A stretch of DNA of 17,878 bases. It comes from JAHHLP01 sp041609895 (GTDB lineage: Bacteria > Bacteroidota > Rhodothermia > Rhodothermales > JABDKH01). The notes under the pieces were generated by a model. It did not search any database and had not been told where the DNA came from. It saw only the letters and a list, made by a program, of their open reading frames with translations. Positions 6,587 to 15,178 of this stretch are shown piece by piece. Position numbers and translations under genes: made by a program. Each line of letters starts with the position of its first letter. Within the stretch, counting starts at the first letter, position 1. The DNA lies in assembly GCA_041609895.1 (NCBI GenBank), contig JBFIPX010000055.1, positions 1-17,878 on the forward strand, written 5' to 3'.

Positions 6587-8413
6587 GTGGCAGCAGTAGA
6601 AGTGGACTCCAGCGGTATCATCGCGGTGATGCCTGAGGTGCTGGCGAACAAGATTGCGGCGGGCGAAGTGGTTCAGCGACCGGCGTCCGTTGTGAAGGAG
6701 TTGGTCGAGAACGCAGTCGATGCCGGCGCGTCGAGGGTCGAGGTCATCGTCAAGGGCTCAGGGAAGAACCTCATCCAGGTGATTGACGACGGGTCGGGGA
6801 TGAGTGAGCGCGATGCGGTCATGTGCTTTCAGCGTCATGCCACAAGCAAGATTCGAGCGATCGACGATCTGGAGCGTATCCGAACCTTAGGCTTTCGTGG
6901 CGAGGCCCTTGCGTCGATTGCGGCGGTCAGCCGCGTGGAACTTCGGACGAAGCGAAAGGCCGATGAGATGGGAACGCAGGTTCGTGTGGAGGGGGGCAAG
7001 GTGGAAACTCCCACGCCGTGTCCCGCCACCAACGGCACGAGCGTGGCAGTACGAAACCTGTTCTTCAATGTACCGGCACGGCGAAATTTTCTGAAGACTG
7101 CCGCTACTGAGCTCAAACATATCATCGAGACGGTTCAGTTTCTGGCGTTGGCGAATCCCGCCCTCTCGTTCTCACTTCAACACGAAGGTAGCGAACTGGT
7201 TAGCGCAGCGGGCTCCCGATCGGATGATGCTGTCGAATCAAGAATCCGGGACCTTTTCGGATCAGATATCGCCGAAGCAATGGTTTCGGTCAGCGAAGCA
7301 ACGAGCTACCTTACATTGACCGGGTTTGTGGGTGAACCCGCCATCAGCAGGCGCAATTCGAGCGATCAATACCTGCTGGTGAATGGTCGGATGGTTCGGA
7401 GTCGCTATCTCAATCACGCCGTCAAGACGGCCTTCGGGAATTCCCTTCCGGATTCGACATACCCGTTCTTCGTACTCTATCTGGATCTTGATCCACAGCA
7501 CGTGGATGTCAATGTCCATCCGACGAAGGCGGAGATCAAGTTCGATGATGAGGGTGGTGTGTACGGTTTTGTCAAGGCCGTCGTGAAACGGGCTCTCGGA
7601 CTCGCCGACTTGATTCCTCAGATCGACGATCTGGAGGATGAGTATGGCTTGATGCCGTCTGTGTTCACACAACTCGATCAAGGTTTCGCGGCCAATAGCC
7701 GCGATGGAGCATCCCGTTATTCTGACGAGCGGCTGCCGCGCGCACCGACGAGCATGCCGGAACTGTGGCAGGATTCGTTCTATGGTCGCGAGGCCGAAGA
7801 TTCCAATATTGCCCGTTTGGCCCGCACATCCTCGGAGGTAGATGAGAGCCCCAAGGTCTGGCAGATAGACGACCGCTACGTTGTCATGCCACTACGCTCG
7901 GGACTTCTGCTGGTAGATCAATATGCAGCTCATCAGCGAGTGCTCTATGAAAAGGCTCTGGCAAGCCTGGCATCCAGAAAAGGATATACACAGCAACTGC
8001 TCTTTCCGGAAACACTTGAGTTTCCGCCGGGTGATTTTGATCTGCTCTCGGAGTTGATGTCGGAACTGCGTGCGCTCGGATTCGAGATCGAAGAGTTTGG
8101 CGGTCGCTCGGTTATCGTGCGCGGAATCCCCTCCGACCTTAAGGAATCGACAACCCCCCACATTCTCACAGATCTCATTGAGGAGTATCGTCTGATGTCG
8201 AAAGTCGGGCAGCTTCAGCGCGATGAGCGATTGGCAAGAAGCATTGCCCGGCGCGGAGCAATTCCTCATGGTGTCCGCATGGGTGTCCACGAGATGGCCG
8301 CGCTTGTCGACCAGCTTTTTCTCTGTGAATCGCCATATTCCTGTCCCGCCGGTCACCCAACCATGATCAGGATCGGAGTTGACGAGCTCGCAACGCGGTT
8401 TGGGCGCGGTTGA
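6587..8413 (+). CDS. mutL: DNA mismatch repair protein MutL
   Basis: MutL couples mismatch recognition by MutS to downstream strand nicking and removal. The protein has 608 residues. The N-terminal GHKL ATPase is intact: LANKIAAGEVVQRPASVVKE, catalytic E41 and Mg-binding N42 (VENAVDAGAS), the DDGSGM nucleotide loop (67-72), TSKI, and TLGFRGEALASI near 101-112. A transducer domain with NVHPTKAEIKF follows, then a variable linker, then the C-terminal dimerisation domain (about 420-608). The C-terminal endonuclease motifs are degraded: DQHAxxExxxxE reads DQYAAHQRVLYE (444-455), and CPHGRP reads CPAGHP (586-591). GTG 6587 is used; GTG 6602 and ATG 6629 are alternatives, and no Shine-Dalgarno helps. 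tilS follows after 9 bases. Confidence 0.97.
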   Translation: MAAVEVDSSGIIAVMPEVLANKIAAGEVVQRPASVVKELVENAVDAGASRVEVIVKGSGKNLIQVIDDGSGMSERDAVMCFQRHATSKIRAIDDLERIRTLGFRGEALASIAAVSRVELRTKRKADEMGTQVRVEGGKVETPTPCPATNGTSVAVRNLFFNVPARRNFLKTAATELKHIIETVQFLALANPALSFSLQHEGSELVSAAGSRSDDAVESRIRDLFGSDIAEAMVSVSEATSYLTLTGFVGEPAISRRNSSDQYLLVNGRMVRSRYLNHAVKTAFGNSLPDSTYPFFVLYLDLDPQHVDVNVHPTKAEIKFDDEGGVYGFVKAVVKRALGLADLIPQIDDLEDEYGLMPSVFTQLDQGFAANSRDGASRYSDERLPRAPTSMPELWQDSFYGREAEDSNIARLARTSSEVDESPKVWQIDDRYVVMPLRSGLLLVDQYAAHQRVLYEKALASLASRKGYTQQLLFPETLEFPPGDFDLLSELMSELRALGFEIEEFGGRSVIVRGIPSDLKESTTPHILTDLIEEYRLMSKVGQLQRDERLARSIARRGAIPHGVRMGVHEMAALVDQLFLCESPYSCPAGHPTMIRIGVDELATRFGRG

Positions 8414-8422
8414 GCCGAACCT

Positions 8423-9820
8423 ATGCTGAAGCAGAATGTGATCTCCTTTCTGGACCGCCACGGCATTGAGGCGGACGGAAAGCCAATCGTGGTTGGCGTT
8501 AGCGGAGGAGTCGATTCGGTGGTGCTTCTGGACATCCTCAGCGACATTGGATTTCAGCCCACCGTCGTCCACGTGAATTTCGGGTTGCGCGGTAAGGACT
8601 CCGATGGTGACGAGCGGTTCGTCAAAGCGTTGTGCGCCGAAAGGCAACATCCTCTGGCGGTGAAACGTGTCGACCTTCGGTCCATGTTTCACGGCGACCG
8701 TCGATCGCTACAGGAGTTGGCTCGAGAAATGCGCTATCAAGAATTTGAGCGTGTTGCCTCCGCTTCAGATATCGGCCTGATCGCCACCGCCCATCACCGG
8801 GAAGATCAGGCGGAAACGGTCCTGATGAACCTAATGCGGGGCGCCGGTCCGGCCGGTATGTCTGGAATTCCAGCGATTCGGCCTGCCCGACCGGGGTCCG
8901 ATACATTCGTCGTGCGACCGTTGCTCTCCTCGAGCCGCGACCTAATTCTCGATCATGCGCGGTCGCAAGGCTTGTCGTGGAGAGACGATGCCTCCAACGA
9001 TGATCTCCGTTACCGGAGGAATCTCGTTCGTCACAGACTACTTCCTGTTATCGAGGACAACTTTGGATCGGGAGCCATAGAAGCGATCGTCCGGTCAGCG
9101 GCGAATGTGTCCGGCACACTTGGTGCAGGCATGTACCCGGACGTTGATCGAACGGTGGTTGTCGATCAAGGGCAGGTAAGACTCCCCATTGTCGAATTCG
9201 AAGCTGTGCCATCTGAAAGCAGAGGTCTTCTAATTCTGGAAGTTCTGAAGCGGTTCTTCCCGACGACGCCTCGAACGTCTGATACCGTGCGGGCGATTTG
9301 CGGGTTGGCGACCCTTCAGACGGGCAGAACCTGGCAACATCCGACGCTGGTTGTTGCGCGGGACCGCCACGAACTCGTATTCCGAAAGCCTGAGCCTGAA
9401 CACGCTGAAGCCGCCAAACCACTTGTGCTCCATGTCGGCCGATCGCTTGCCATCCCCGGTGGAATTATCCGTGCCGACCTCTTGGCGAGGATTCCGGAGG
9501 ACCTCAACCCGAATACACGGCTGATTTCGTTTATTGACGCTGACCGCGCGGGCAGGGAGTTACTCGTCGATGTTTGGCGGTCCGGAGATAGGGTGAAGAT
9601 CCTCGGATCGTCGACCACAAAAAAGGTGAGTGATGCGCTCACCGAGGCCCGCGTGCCGACTACCGAACGGCAAAACGCCCGTGTTGTGCGGAGCGACGAG
9701 TCCATCGTATGGATCGTCGGCGTGCGCGCCGGAGGTGAATTTGCCGTAACCAGCCGCACGGAGCATGTCATCATGCTCTCGGTCGTCCCGACAAGGGCGG
9801 GTATCTACTTCCGTTCCTGA
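8423..9820 (+). CDS. tilS: tRNA(Ile)-lysidine synthase
   Basis: TilS converts C34 of the CAU-anticodon tRNA-Ile to lysidine using ATP and lysine, changing both its codon and its charging from Met to Ile. This is an essential step in bacterial translation. The PP-loop SGGVDS (27-32) begins the N-terminal ATP pyrophosphatase domain. The family's HHREDQAETVLMNLMRG is at 124-140, and the WRDDASNDDLRYRRNLVRH stretch, needed for catalysis, lies near 185-205. The protein is 465 residues, and its C-terminal substrate-binding domain (about 375-455) ends with the usual DRVKILG, KKVSDALTEARVP and WIVGVRAGGEFAV elements. It starts at ATG 8423, 9 bases after the mutL stop, and is very probably co-transcribed. 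The tilS-hpt order is common in bacteria, which supports the next call. Confidence 0.97.
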   Translation: MLKQNVISFLDRHGIEADGKPIVVGVSGGVDSVVLLDILSDIGFQPTVVHVNFGLRGKDSDGDERFVKALCAERQHPLAVKRVDLRSMFHGDRRSLQELAREMRYQEFERVASASDIGLIATAHHREDQAETVLMNLMRGAGPAGMSGIPAIRPARPGSDTFVVRPLLSSSRDLILDHARSQGLSWRDDASNDDLRYRRNLVRHRLLPVIEDNFGSGAIEAIVRSAANVSGTLGAGMYPDVDRTVVVDQGQVRLPIVEFEAVPSESRGLLILEVLKRFFPTTPRTSDTVRAICGLATLQTGRTWQHPTLVVARDRHELVFRKPEPEHAEAAKPLVLHVGRSLAIPGGIIRADLLARIPEDLNPNTRLISFIDADRAGRELLVDVWRSGDRVKILGSSTTKKVSDALTEARVPTTERQNARVVRSDESIVWIVGVRAGGEFAVTSRTEHVIMLSVVPTRAGIYFRS

Positions 9821-9866
9821 TACGCGACCCGTAAGTTAGAACGAGCCGTCACACTATCGAGAGACT

Positions 9867-10442
9867 ATGAGCGTTTCAAACTTGGCCAAATCGGATATCG
9901 TGCACTGTCGCGGAGAGAAGTTCAGGCTGTACCTCGATCGAGAGACCATCGCCAACCGGGTTGCCGAGCTGGGTGCACGAATATCGGCCGACTATGATGG
10001 CCGCGTCCCGGTGTTGATCGGCGTTCTCAACGGCTCGTTCATGTTCCTGGCAGACTTGCTCCGATCTATCGAGATAGAGTGCGAGGTCGACTTCCTTAAG
10101 CTTTCCTCGTACGGTGCCAGCAAGATATCGAGTGGGGTTGTCCGCGAGCTCAAGAAGATCGATGCCGACATTGAAGGTCGAGACGTCATTGTCGTCGAGG
10201 ACATCGTTGACACGGGTCTCTCGATGCAGTTCATCGTGGACCGGATTGAGGAAGGCAAACCCTCCTCTGTTCGAACGGCGACCCTGCTGCACAAATATGA
10301 GGCAACTAAGGTAGAGACGCAGCTCGACTACGTCGGCTTCAGGATCAAGAACCTGTTTGTGATCGGTTATGGTCTGGACTACGGGCAGCTTGCCCGAAAT
10401 CTGGACCAGATATACATCCTGGACGGCAAAGAACCTCAATAG
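9867..10442 (+). CDS. hpt: Hypoxanthine phosphoribosyltransferase
   Basis: This purine-salvage enzyme joins PRPP and hypoxanthine (and usually guanine) to form IMP (or GMP) in the cytoplasm. The protein of 191 residues is the usual size. The type I PRTase fold is clear: VLIGVLNGSFMFLADL (49-64) with the non-proline cis-peptide loop, the flexible-loop stretch LKLSSYGASKISSG (77-90), and the PRPP-binding VIVVEDIVDTGLSM (107-120). The C-terminal LDYVGFRIKNLFVIGYGLDYGQLARNL matches the purine-specificity hood. ATG 9867 is preceded by GAGAG at a good distance. It lies 46 bases after tilS and 20 before kynA. The tilS-hpt pairing is widely conserved, the hpt-kynA one is not. Strict base preference (hypoxanthine or guanine) cannot be read from the sequence. 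Confidence 0.96.
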   Translation: MSVSNLAKSDIVHCRGEKFRLYLDRETIANRVAELGARISADYDGRVPVLIGVLNGSFMFLADLLRSIEIECEVDFLKLSSYGASKISSGVVRELKKIDADIEGRDVIVVEDIVDTGLSMQFIVDRIEEGKPSSVRTATLLHKYEATKVETQLDYVGFRIKNLFVIGYGLDYGQLARNLDQIYILDGKEPQ

Positions 10443-10462
10443 ATACTTTTCTTACCCCTCTG

Positions 10463-11554
10463 ATGGCAGGCCGTGACGGTCCACTCTACTACGGGGATTA
10501 TCTGAAGCTCGACGCGCTCCTGGGCAGTCAACAACTTGAGAGTGCCCGGCGAGGAAGCGAAGCGCACGATGAGATGCTATTCATCATCGTGCATCAAACG
10601 TATGAACTGTGGTTCAAGCTAATCCTGTGGGAGCTCGACTCACTGATCGAAATCTTCGAAGGCGCGCCCGTTGAGGAGGAAGAAGTCGGGACTGCAGTCG
10701 CGCGGCTGGGCAGGATTGTCGAAATACAGCGCGTCTTGGTTAAACAGATCGACGTAATCGAGACGATGACGCCGCTCGATTTTCTCGAGTTTCGAGACGT
10801 CCTGATCCCTGCCTCCGGATTCCAAAGCGTCCAGTTTCGCGTCATTGAAAATAGACTCGGCCTGAGGCCGTCTGATCGGTTGCGTTTTGCGGGAGCTTCC
10901 TACGCATCTCGACTCTCGCCCGATGATGCGAAGGTCGTCGAGGAGGCAGAGAGCAAAGCTTCGTTACATGATCTGGTCGAACGCTGGTTGGAACGGACGC
11001 CGTTCGTGACCTTTGGCGACTTCGATTTCTGGAGTGCGTATCGTTCGGCTGTCGATCAGATGCTCTCGCAGGATCGGGGCTTCATCAAGTCGAACAAAAC
11101 GCTAACCCCGGACGAACGCGAGGTCCAACTGCGCAACCTCGAGGATACTCGGTCGAGATTTGCGGCTTTGTTCAACCGGGATGCGTACGACCGCCTTCGC
11201 GAAGAGGGTCAGTTCAGGATGTCGCACCGCGCTCTCACGGCGGCCTTGCTGATCCACCTCTATCGTGATCGTCCGATCCTGCAATTGCCGTTTCGGCTCC
11301 TGACCGTTCTGGTGGATGTGGACGAACTACTCTCTTATTGGCGGTACCGTCATGCACAGATGGCCTTGCGCATGATTGGTACGAAGATCGGCACGGGCGG
11401 ATCTTCGGGCTCCCATTATCTGAGGGATGTTGCGCTCAAGGTGCGGATCTTCACGGACCTCGCAAACTTGTCCACTTTTTTCATCCCGCGATCAGACTTG
11501 CCCGTGCTCCCATCTGAGGTCGAGGAAACGATGGGGTTTCGGTATGGAGGTTAA
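10463..11554 (+). CDS. kynA: Tryptophan 2,3-dioxygenase
   Basis: This haem enzyme opens the indole ring of L-tryptophan with O2 to give N-formylkynurenine, the first step of the kynurenine pathway. The protein is 363 residues. The conserved N-terminal YYGDYLKLDALLGSQ, then HDEMLFIIVHQTYELWFK, gives the active-site histidine H44. FRDVLIPASGFQSVQFR (about 110-126) carries the carboxylate-binding Arg. The proximal haem ligand is H297 in YRHAQMALRMIGTK, followed by the substrate loop GTGGSSGSHYL. All expected catalytic elements are present. ATG 10463 lacks a clear Shine-Dalgarno, as is common here. The gene is co-directional with hpt, 20 bases apart, and converges on kynU, whose stop lies about 50 bases away on the other strand. 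No formamidase (kynB) or kynurenine monooxygenase lies in the window. Confidence 0.97.
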   Translation: MAGRDGPLYYGDYLKLDALLGSQQLESARRGSEAHDEMLFIIVHQTYELWFKLILWELDSLIEIFEGAPVEEEEVGTAVARLGRIVEIQRVLVKQIDVIETMTPLDFLEFRDVLIPASGFQSVQFRVIENRLGLRPSDRLRFAGASYASRLSPDDAKVVEEAESKASLHDLVERWLERTPFVTFGDFDFWSAYRSAVDQMLSQDRGFIKSNKTLTPDEREVQLRNLEDTRSRFAALFNRDAYDRLREEGQFRMSHRALTAALLIHLYRDRPILQLPFRLLTVLVDVDELLSYWRYRHAQMALRMIGTKIGTGGSSGSHYLRDVALKVRIFTDLANLSTFFIPRSDLPVLPSEVEETMGFRYGG

Positions 11555-11604
11555 ATGCGCCTTGTGATTCGACATGGAACGGGCTCTACAGATCCAGAAC
11601 GGTC

Positions 11605-12903
11605 TCAGGGGCAAAGTTGTTGAAGCACATCCACGAATCTCCAGACTTCAGCGTACGTGTTATACAGTGGTACGGGTGCCGCGCGGATGACGTTGGGATT
11701 CCTCCAGTCGCATATTATGCCGTGAGCCCGCAACTGCTCGTAGACCTCTCGTCCGCCGGAATGGAGATATAGGGAGAGTTGTGACCCGCGCATACTCGTA
11801 TCTGCCGGTGTGACTATCTCGACCTTGCCTCCAAGACGCTGACGCAAGAGGTATTCCAGCAATCCTGTAAGCCTTCGCTGCTTTTTCCTGAGCTTCTGAG
11901 GACCTGCCTCCATGAATATTGAAAGCGACGCGCGAATGGCGCCAAGTGACAGGACGTTGGGATTGCTTATCTGCCATCCAGCAGCACCGCGGGCCGGTTG
12001 AAAATCGCCCGCCATCCGAAACCTCTTGTCGAGGTCCTCACCCCACCATCCCGAAAGTCGGGGGAGGTTCCTATCCGTGTATTGACGCTCGTGAATGAAA
12101 CACCCGGAGAGGCTACCGGGCCCTGAATTGAGATACTTGTACATGCACCACACGGCAAAATCGACGTTCCAATCGTGGAGATGGAGCTCGACATTTCCTG
12201 CTGCGTGAGCAAGATCAAATCCGGCGATAGCGCCGACTTTGTGGGCCGCCGCCACGATACTCGGCAGGTCGAAATACTGGCCGGTATAGTAATTGACGCC
12301 GCCCAACATGACCAGCGCGACTTCGCTGCCAGCTTCCTTGATGGCGCGGACGATGTCCTCAGTGCGAAGCGTGTGTTCGCCGGTTCGCGGTGACACTGTA
12401 ATGACGGCTTCCGAGGGAGCGAATCCGTGAAGCTGAACCTGCGACGCTACAGCGTACCGGTCTGACGGAAAAGCGTGATCCTCCATCACGACCTTATATC
12501 GATCCCGAGAAGGGCGGTAGAAGGTTAGCATCATTAGATGGAGATTGACGGTGAGCGCATTCATCAGGATGATCTCTTCCGCCTTGGCTCCGACAAGCTC
12601 CGCCATAGGTGGCCCGACGACATCATGATAGCGCGTCCACGGCCTGCTTCCTCGAAAATGCGCGTCGACGCCGCTTTGCGCCCACGACGCGAGCTCCTCG
12701 TCCACCGCCGACCGGGTCGTTACGGGCTGCAGGCCGAGGGAGTGGCCGACCAAATACAACAGCTCGCTCCCTTTGTCGTCCGTCGGGATTATGAACCGGG
12801 AGCGGAATGTGGCCAACTCGTCGTCGGCATCCATCTGGTTTGCAAAGTCCTGGGACGATTCGAAGTTCGTGTCGGGTGCGCCGTCGTAAGATGTAGTCGT
12901 CAC
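11605..12903 (-). CDS. kynU: Kynureninase
   Basis: This PLP enzyme hydrolyses kynurenine to anthranilate, or 3-hydroxykynurenine to 3-hydroxyanthranilate, plus alanine. The protein of 432 residues is of normal length. The N-terminal stretch FANQMDADDELATFRSRFIIP and the YLVGHSLGLQP loop (family usually GNSLGLQP, so His replaces Asn at 54) precede the aminotransferase fold-type I core. PLP-contacting elements are ALTVNLH (116-122), HAFPSDRY (143-150), GFDLAHAAGN (228-237, with D230 to the pyridine nitrogen) and the Schiff-base lysine K256 in WCMYKYLNSGPG. The start GTG 12903 keeps the conserved N-terminal helix; ATG at residue 24 is the alternative. It is tail-to-tail with kynA and follows the SDR gene by 19 bases, so SDR-kynU probably form one transcript. 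Confidence 0.96.
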   Translation of the reverse strand: MTTTSYDGAPDTNFESSQDFANQMDADDELATFRSRFIIPTDDKGSELLYLVGHSLGLQPVTTRSAVDEELASWAQSGVDAHFRGSRPWTRYHDVVGPPMAELVGAKAEEIILMNALTVNLHLMMLTFYRPSRDRYKVVMEDHAFPSDRYAVASQVQLHGFAPSEAVITVSPRTGEHTLRTEDIVRAIKEAGSEVALVMLGGVNYYTGQYFDLPSIVAAAHKVGAIAGFDLAHAAGNVELHLHDWNVDFAVWCMYKYLNSGPGSLSGCFIHERQYTDRNLPRLSGWWGEDLDKRFRMAGDFQPARGAAGWQISNPNVLSLGAIRASLSIFMEAGPQKLRKKQRRLTGLLEYLLRQRLGGKVEIVTPADTSMRGSQLSLYLHSGGREVYEQLRAHGIICDWRNPNVIRAAPVPLYNTYAEVWRFVDVLQQLCP

Positions 12904-12922
12904 GGGATTGTCTGTTTGCTAC

Positions 12923-13711
12923 TCAGATCGCGTCGATGAAGCCGCCGTCGACTGGCAGACTCACACCTGTGATGAAAGATGCCGCCGGCGATGCCAGAAA
13001 GGCTACTGCGGCCGCGATCTCCGATGGCCGACCGAATCGCTTCATGGGTATTGGATTGCGCCAATTAGTGGCCTCTTCCTCTGCAGTTATACCCGCTGCT
13101 GAGGCGCGCGCTTCGATGAGTTCGAACAAGCGATCCGTGCTTGTCGCACCCGGCAAGACGTTGTTTACCGTTATTCCATGCGCGGCAACCTCTGCAGCCA
13201 GGGTTTTGGACCATGACGCCATCGCTCCACGCGTGGTATTTGATACTCCAAGTCCCGGAATCGGCTGTCGAACCGACACCGAGATAATGTTGACGATGCG
13301 GCCATATCCGGACGACCTCATCCCGGGGATAACCGCCTGTGCAAGAAGGTGGCTGGTGAAGAGGTGGCTGCGGATTGCGCGCTCAAACTCCTGCGTTGAA
13401 GCCTCGAGCAGGGTGCCACCGGGTGGGCCTCCGGAATTATTTACCAGAATGTGCGTGGGTCCAGTCTCTTGTACCAGCGCCTCGACGCGAGACGCGGCCG
13501 TCTCCGGGTCGGCGAAATCAACTTGCAGATATTGGTGCGACTGCTCACCGACCCTTGGTAAGGATTCGGCGGCTGACCTGAGGTGGTCTTCGTTTCTCGA
13601 CAACAGGATGACGTCCGCTCCCAGTGTCGCAAATTCGTTTGCGCATGCGCGTCCGATTCCTTGTGAACCTCCGCCTATTATCGCCCTACGTCCTTTCAGG
13701 TTGATGTCCAT
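12923..13711 (-). CDS. Atypical SDR-family protein lacking catalytic Tyr and Lys
   Basis: This is a Rossmann-fold short-chain dehydrogenase/reductase homologue of 262 residues. The nucleotide loop is GGGSQGIG (13-20) rather than TGxxxGIG, NNSGGP (91-96) stands for the NNAG motif, and the C-terminal FLASPAASFITGVSLPVDGG is typical. The catalytic tetrad is not: S144 is present, but the positions 13 and 17 residues later, normally Tyr and Lys, are S157 and R161 (GVSNTTRGAM). It fits the 'BKR-like' SDR subgroup annotated as having imperfect NAD and catalytic motifs. It may bind a nucleotide without being a classical reductase. ATG 13711 is chosen; TTG 13717 would add two residues. It sits 19 bases upstream of kynU on the same strand, suggesting a link to kynurenine or 3-hydroxyanthranilate breakdown (inference). 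Confidence 0.9.
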   Translation of the reverse strand: MDINLKGRRAIIGGGSQGIGRACANEFATLGADVILLSRNEDHLRSAAESLPRVGEQSHQYLQVDFADPETAASRVEALVQETGPTHILVNNSGGPPGGTLLEASTQEFERAIRSHLFTSHLLAQAVIPGMRSSGYGRIVNIISVSVRQPIPGLGVSNTTRGAMASWSKTLAAEVAAHGITVNNVLPGATSTDRLFELIEARASAAGITAEEEATNWRNPIPMKRFGRPSEIAAAVAFLASPAASFITGVSLPVDGGFIDAI

Positions 13712-13762
13712 AGACAACGTACAGATGTGTGGATGATTACCGCAGGCCCGGATACTGTCCGG

Positions 13763-15058
13763 TCAGTTCATCAAAGCACCCTTTGGATAACATATGTAGG
13801 GCTTCACCTCGAACTCTCGAAGCGCGCCGACAGTCGCCGTGTCACCCGCCTCGGATAGCTCATGGACGATACCGGTTTGCTCAATCACCATTATAGAATC
13901 CTCCACGGATTCGTAAGAAGAATGGCCACTGATGTCAGATTTGAAATAGTAACCCGCATCTTCGAACGCATCCTGACGCGTCGATAGGCCCTCTCGCACG
14001 AGCCAGTCCGCCACCTGCTCTCGCTGGTTGGTTGCCTTGGCTGGAGACGGCTGACGTCGGTGGAATTCGACGCGGAAGAAATTGCGGTTGATAAAGCGTG
14101 TGCAAAGGTCAGCAAGGATTTTGTCCGAGCAGCGACTCCACCTCTTGACGGTGTATAGAACGTCCGTGTCGTCAAGGTCAGTATACGCCGAGACTACCTC
14201 GGAACGATCGACATCAGCGGCACTCAAATCGTTCTCGAGGAAATACAGAAAGGCCGGTGCTGCAAGTTCTCGGACTTCGGCATTGTCGCGTCGAAGAAGC
14301 GTCCGAGATCTATCGATGAGGCTTCGAAGCACCTCGTCCCCGGCGATGACCGTCTTGTGGAGGTAGACCTGCCAGTACATCAACCGCCGGGCAATCAGAA
14401 AGCTCTCCACAGCGTATACGCCTTTCGCTTCAATGACGACTTGGGAGTTCTCAAGCCCCCCGGGCGGGTAAATCCTCATGGTGCGAATGATCCGTTGGAC
14501 GCCAATAGCTCCTTCGACGACCCCTGTGTAAAATGAATCTCGCCGAAGGTAGTCCAGTCGGTCCATATCGAGCTGGCTCGACACCAGCTGGTGGAAGAAG
14601 GGCCGTTCATAAGTGTCGTCAAAGATCGCCAGAGCAAGCTGCAGTGGTTCACCTCCAAGCCGATCGGCCAGTCGTTGCAACAGCGCACGACTCATCAACT
14701 CGTGCCTGAATCCAGAGAGCAGAGAGTTTTCGAGTGTGTGAGAGAAGGGACCGTGCCCAATGTCATGCAGCAGCGCCGCGCATTGAGCAGCGCACGCCTC
14801 TATCGGAGATATTGGCGTGCCCTTTTCCTTTAGAGTTGCTACGACGTCCTGCATCAAAGCCATGGCACCCAAGGCATGTCCAAATCGAGTATGCTCGGCT
14901 CCGGGAAACACGAGATAGCCGACGCCCAGCTGCCGAATTCGGCGAAGCCGCTGGACCTCGGGTGTGTGCACGAGGTTGAGAATCGTGTCCCGCGGCACGG
15001 AGATGAAGCCGTGTACCGGGTCAGTAAATATCTTGTACTTTGAAGCCACCGAGTTCAC
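13763..15058 (-). CDS. HD-domain phosphohydrolase, SAMHD1-like (COG1078)
   Basis: This 431-residue protein has a metal-dependent HD fold resembling the bacterial relatives of SAMHD1, which hydrolyse dNTPs to nucleosides and triphosphate. Visible motifs are DPVHGFISVP (13-22), RLRRIRQLG (37-45), FPGAEHTRFGHALG (51-64) with metal ligand H61, and ALLHDIGHGPFSHTLE (95-110) with the HD pair H98-D99 and a catalytic-type His. SSQLDMDRLDYLRRDSFYTG (160-179) has the final ligand D164. The C-terminal 150 residues match the family's extra helical region. The start is GTG 15058 with GAGGG about 7 bases upstream, and the DPV.GFI motif near the N-terminus confirms it. A small CCGGA/TCCGG hairpin (13748-13762) follows the stop. 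The dNTPase activity is a family expectation; nucleotide preference is unknown. Confidence 0.92.
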   Translation of the reverse strand: MNSVASKYKIFTDPVHGFISVPRDTILNLVHTPEVQRLRRIRQLGVGYLVFPGAEHTRFGHALGAMALMQDVVATLKEKGTPISPIEACAAQCAALLHDIGHGPFSHTLENSLLSGFRHELMSRALLQRLADRLGGEPLQLALAIFDDTYERPFFHQLVSSQLDMDRLDYLRRDSFYTGVVEGAIGVQRIIRTMRIYPPGGLENSQVVIEAKGVYAVESFLIARRLMYWQVYLHKTVIAGDEVLRSLIDRSRTLLRRDNAEVRELAAPAFLYFLENDLSAADVDRSEVVSAYTDLDDTDVLYTVKRWSRCSDKILADLCTRFINRNFFRVEFHRRQPSPAKATNQREQVADWLVREGLSTRQDAFEDAGYYFKSDISGHSSYESVEDSIMVIEQTGIVHELSEAGDTATVGALREFEVKPYICYPKGALMN

Positions 15059-15178
15059 AAAGGCCCTCGAGGATCAGTTGCTATTGAATGTTGCCAAGGA
15101 TTATCTGGAATATAGCCTTCGGACGTGGCGCGCGGCGACATCGGTGGAAAGGGACGATCACGCTGCGAAGATGAAGCA

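Noticed and set aside
7892..8692. Long open frame on the minus strand opposite the mutL-tilS junction
   Set aside because: It runs across the ends of two well-supported genes, has no recognisable domain and is composition-driven.
12936..13736. Long open frame of 266 codons on the plus strand opposite the SDR gene
   Set aside because: It is an antisense shadow: the minus-strand frame has clear Rossmann motifs, while the plus frame has a biased, motif-free Arg/Ser/Pro composition.
13748..13762. CCGGA/TCCGG hairpin after the HD gene as an intrinsic terminator
   Set aside because: The stem is only 5 bp and no T-run follows on the minus strand.
13763..15058. The SAMHD1-like gene as a phage-defence dNTP depletion system
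   Set aside because: The sequence fits the widespread housekeeping COG1078 type, with no defence gene, mobile element or partner nearby.
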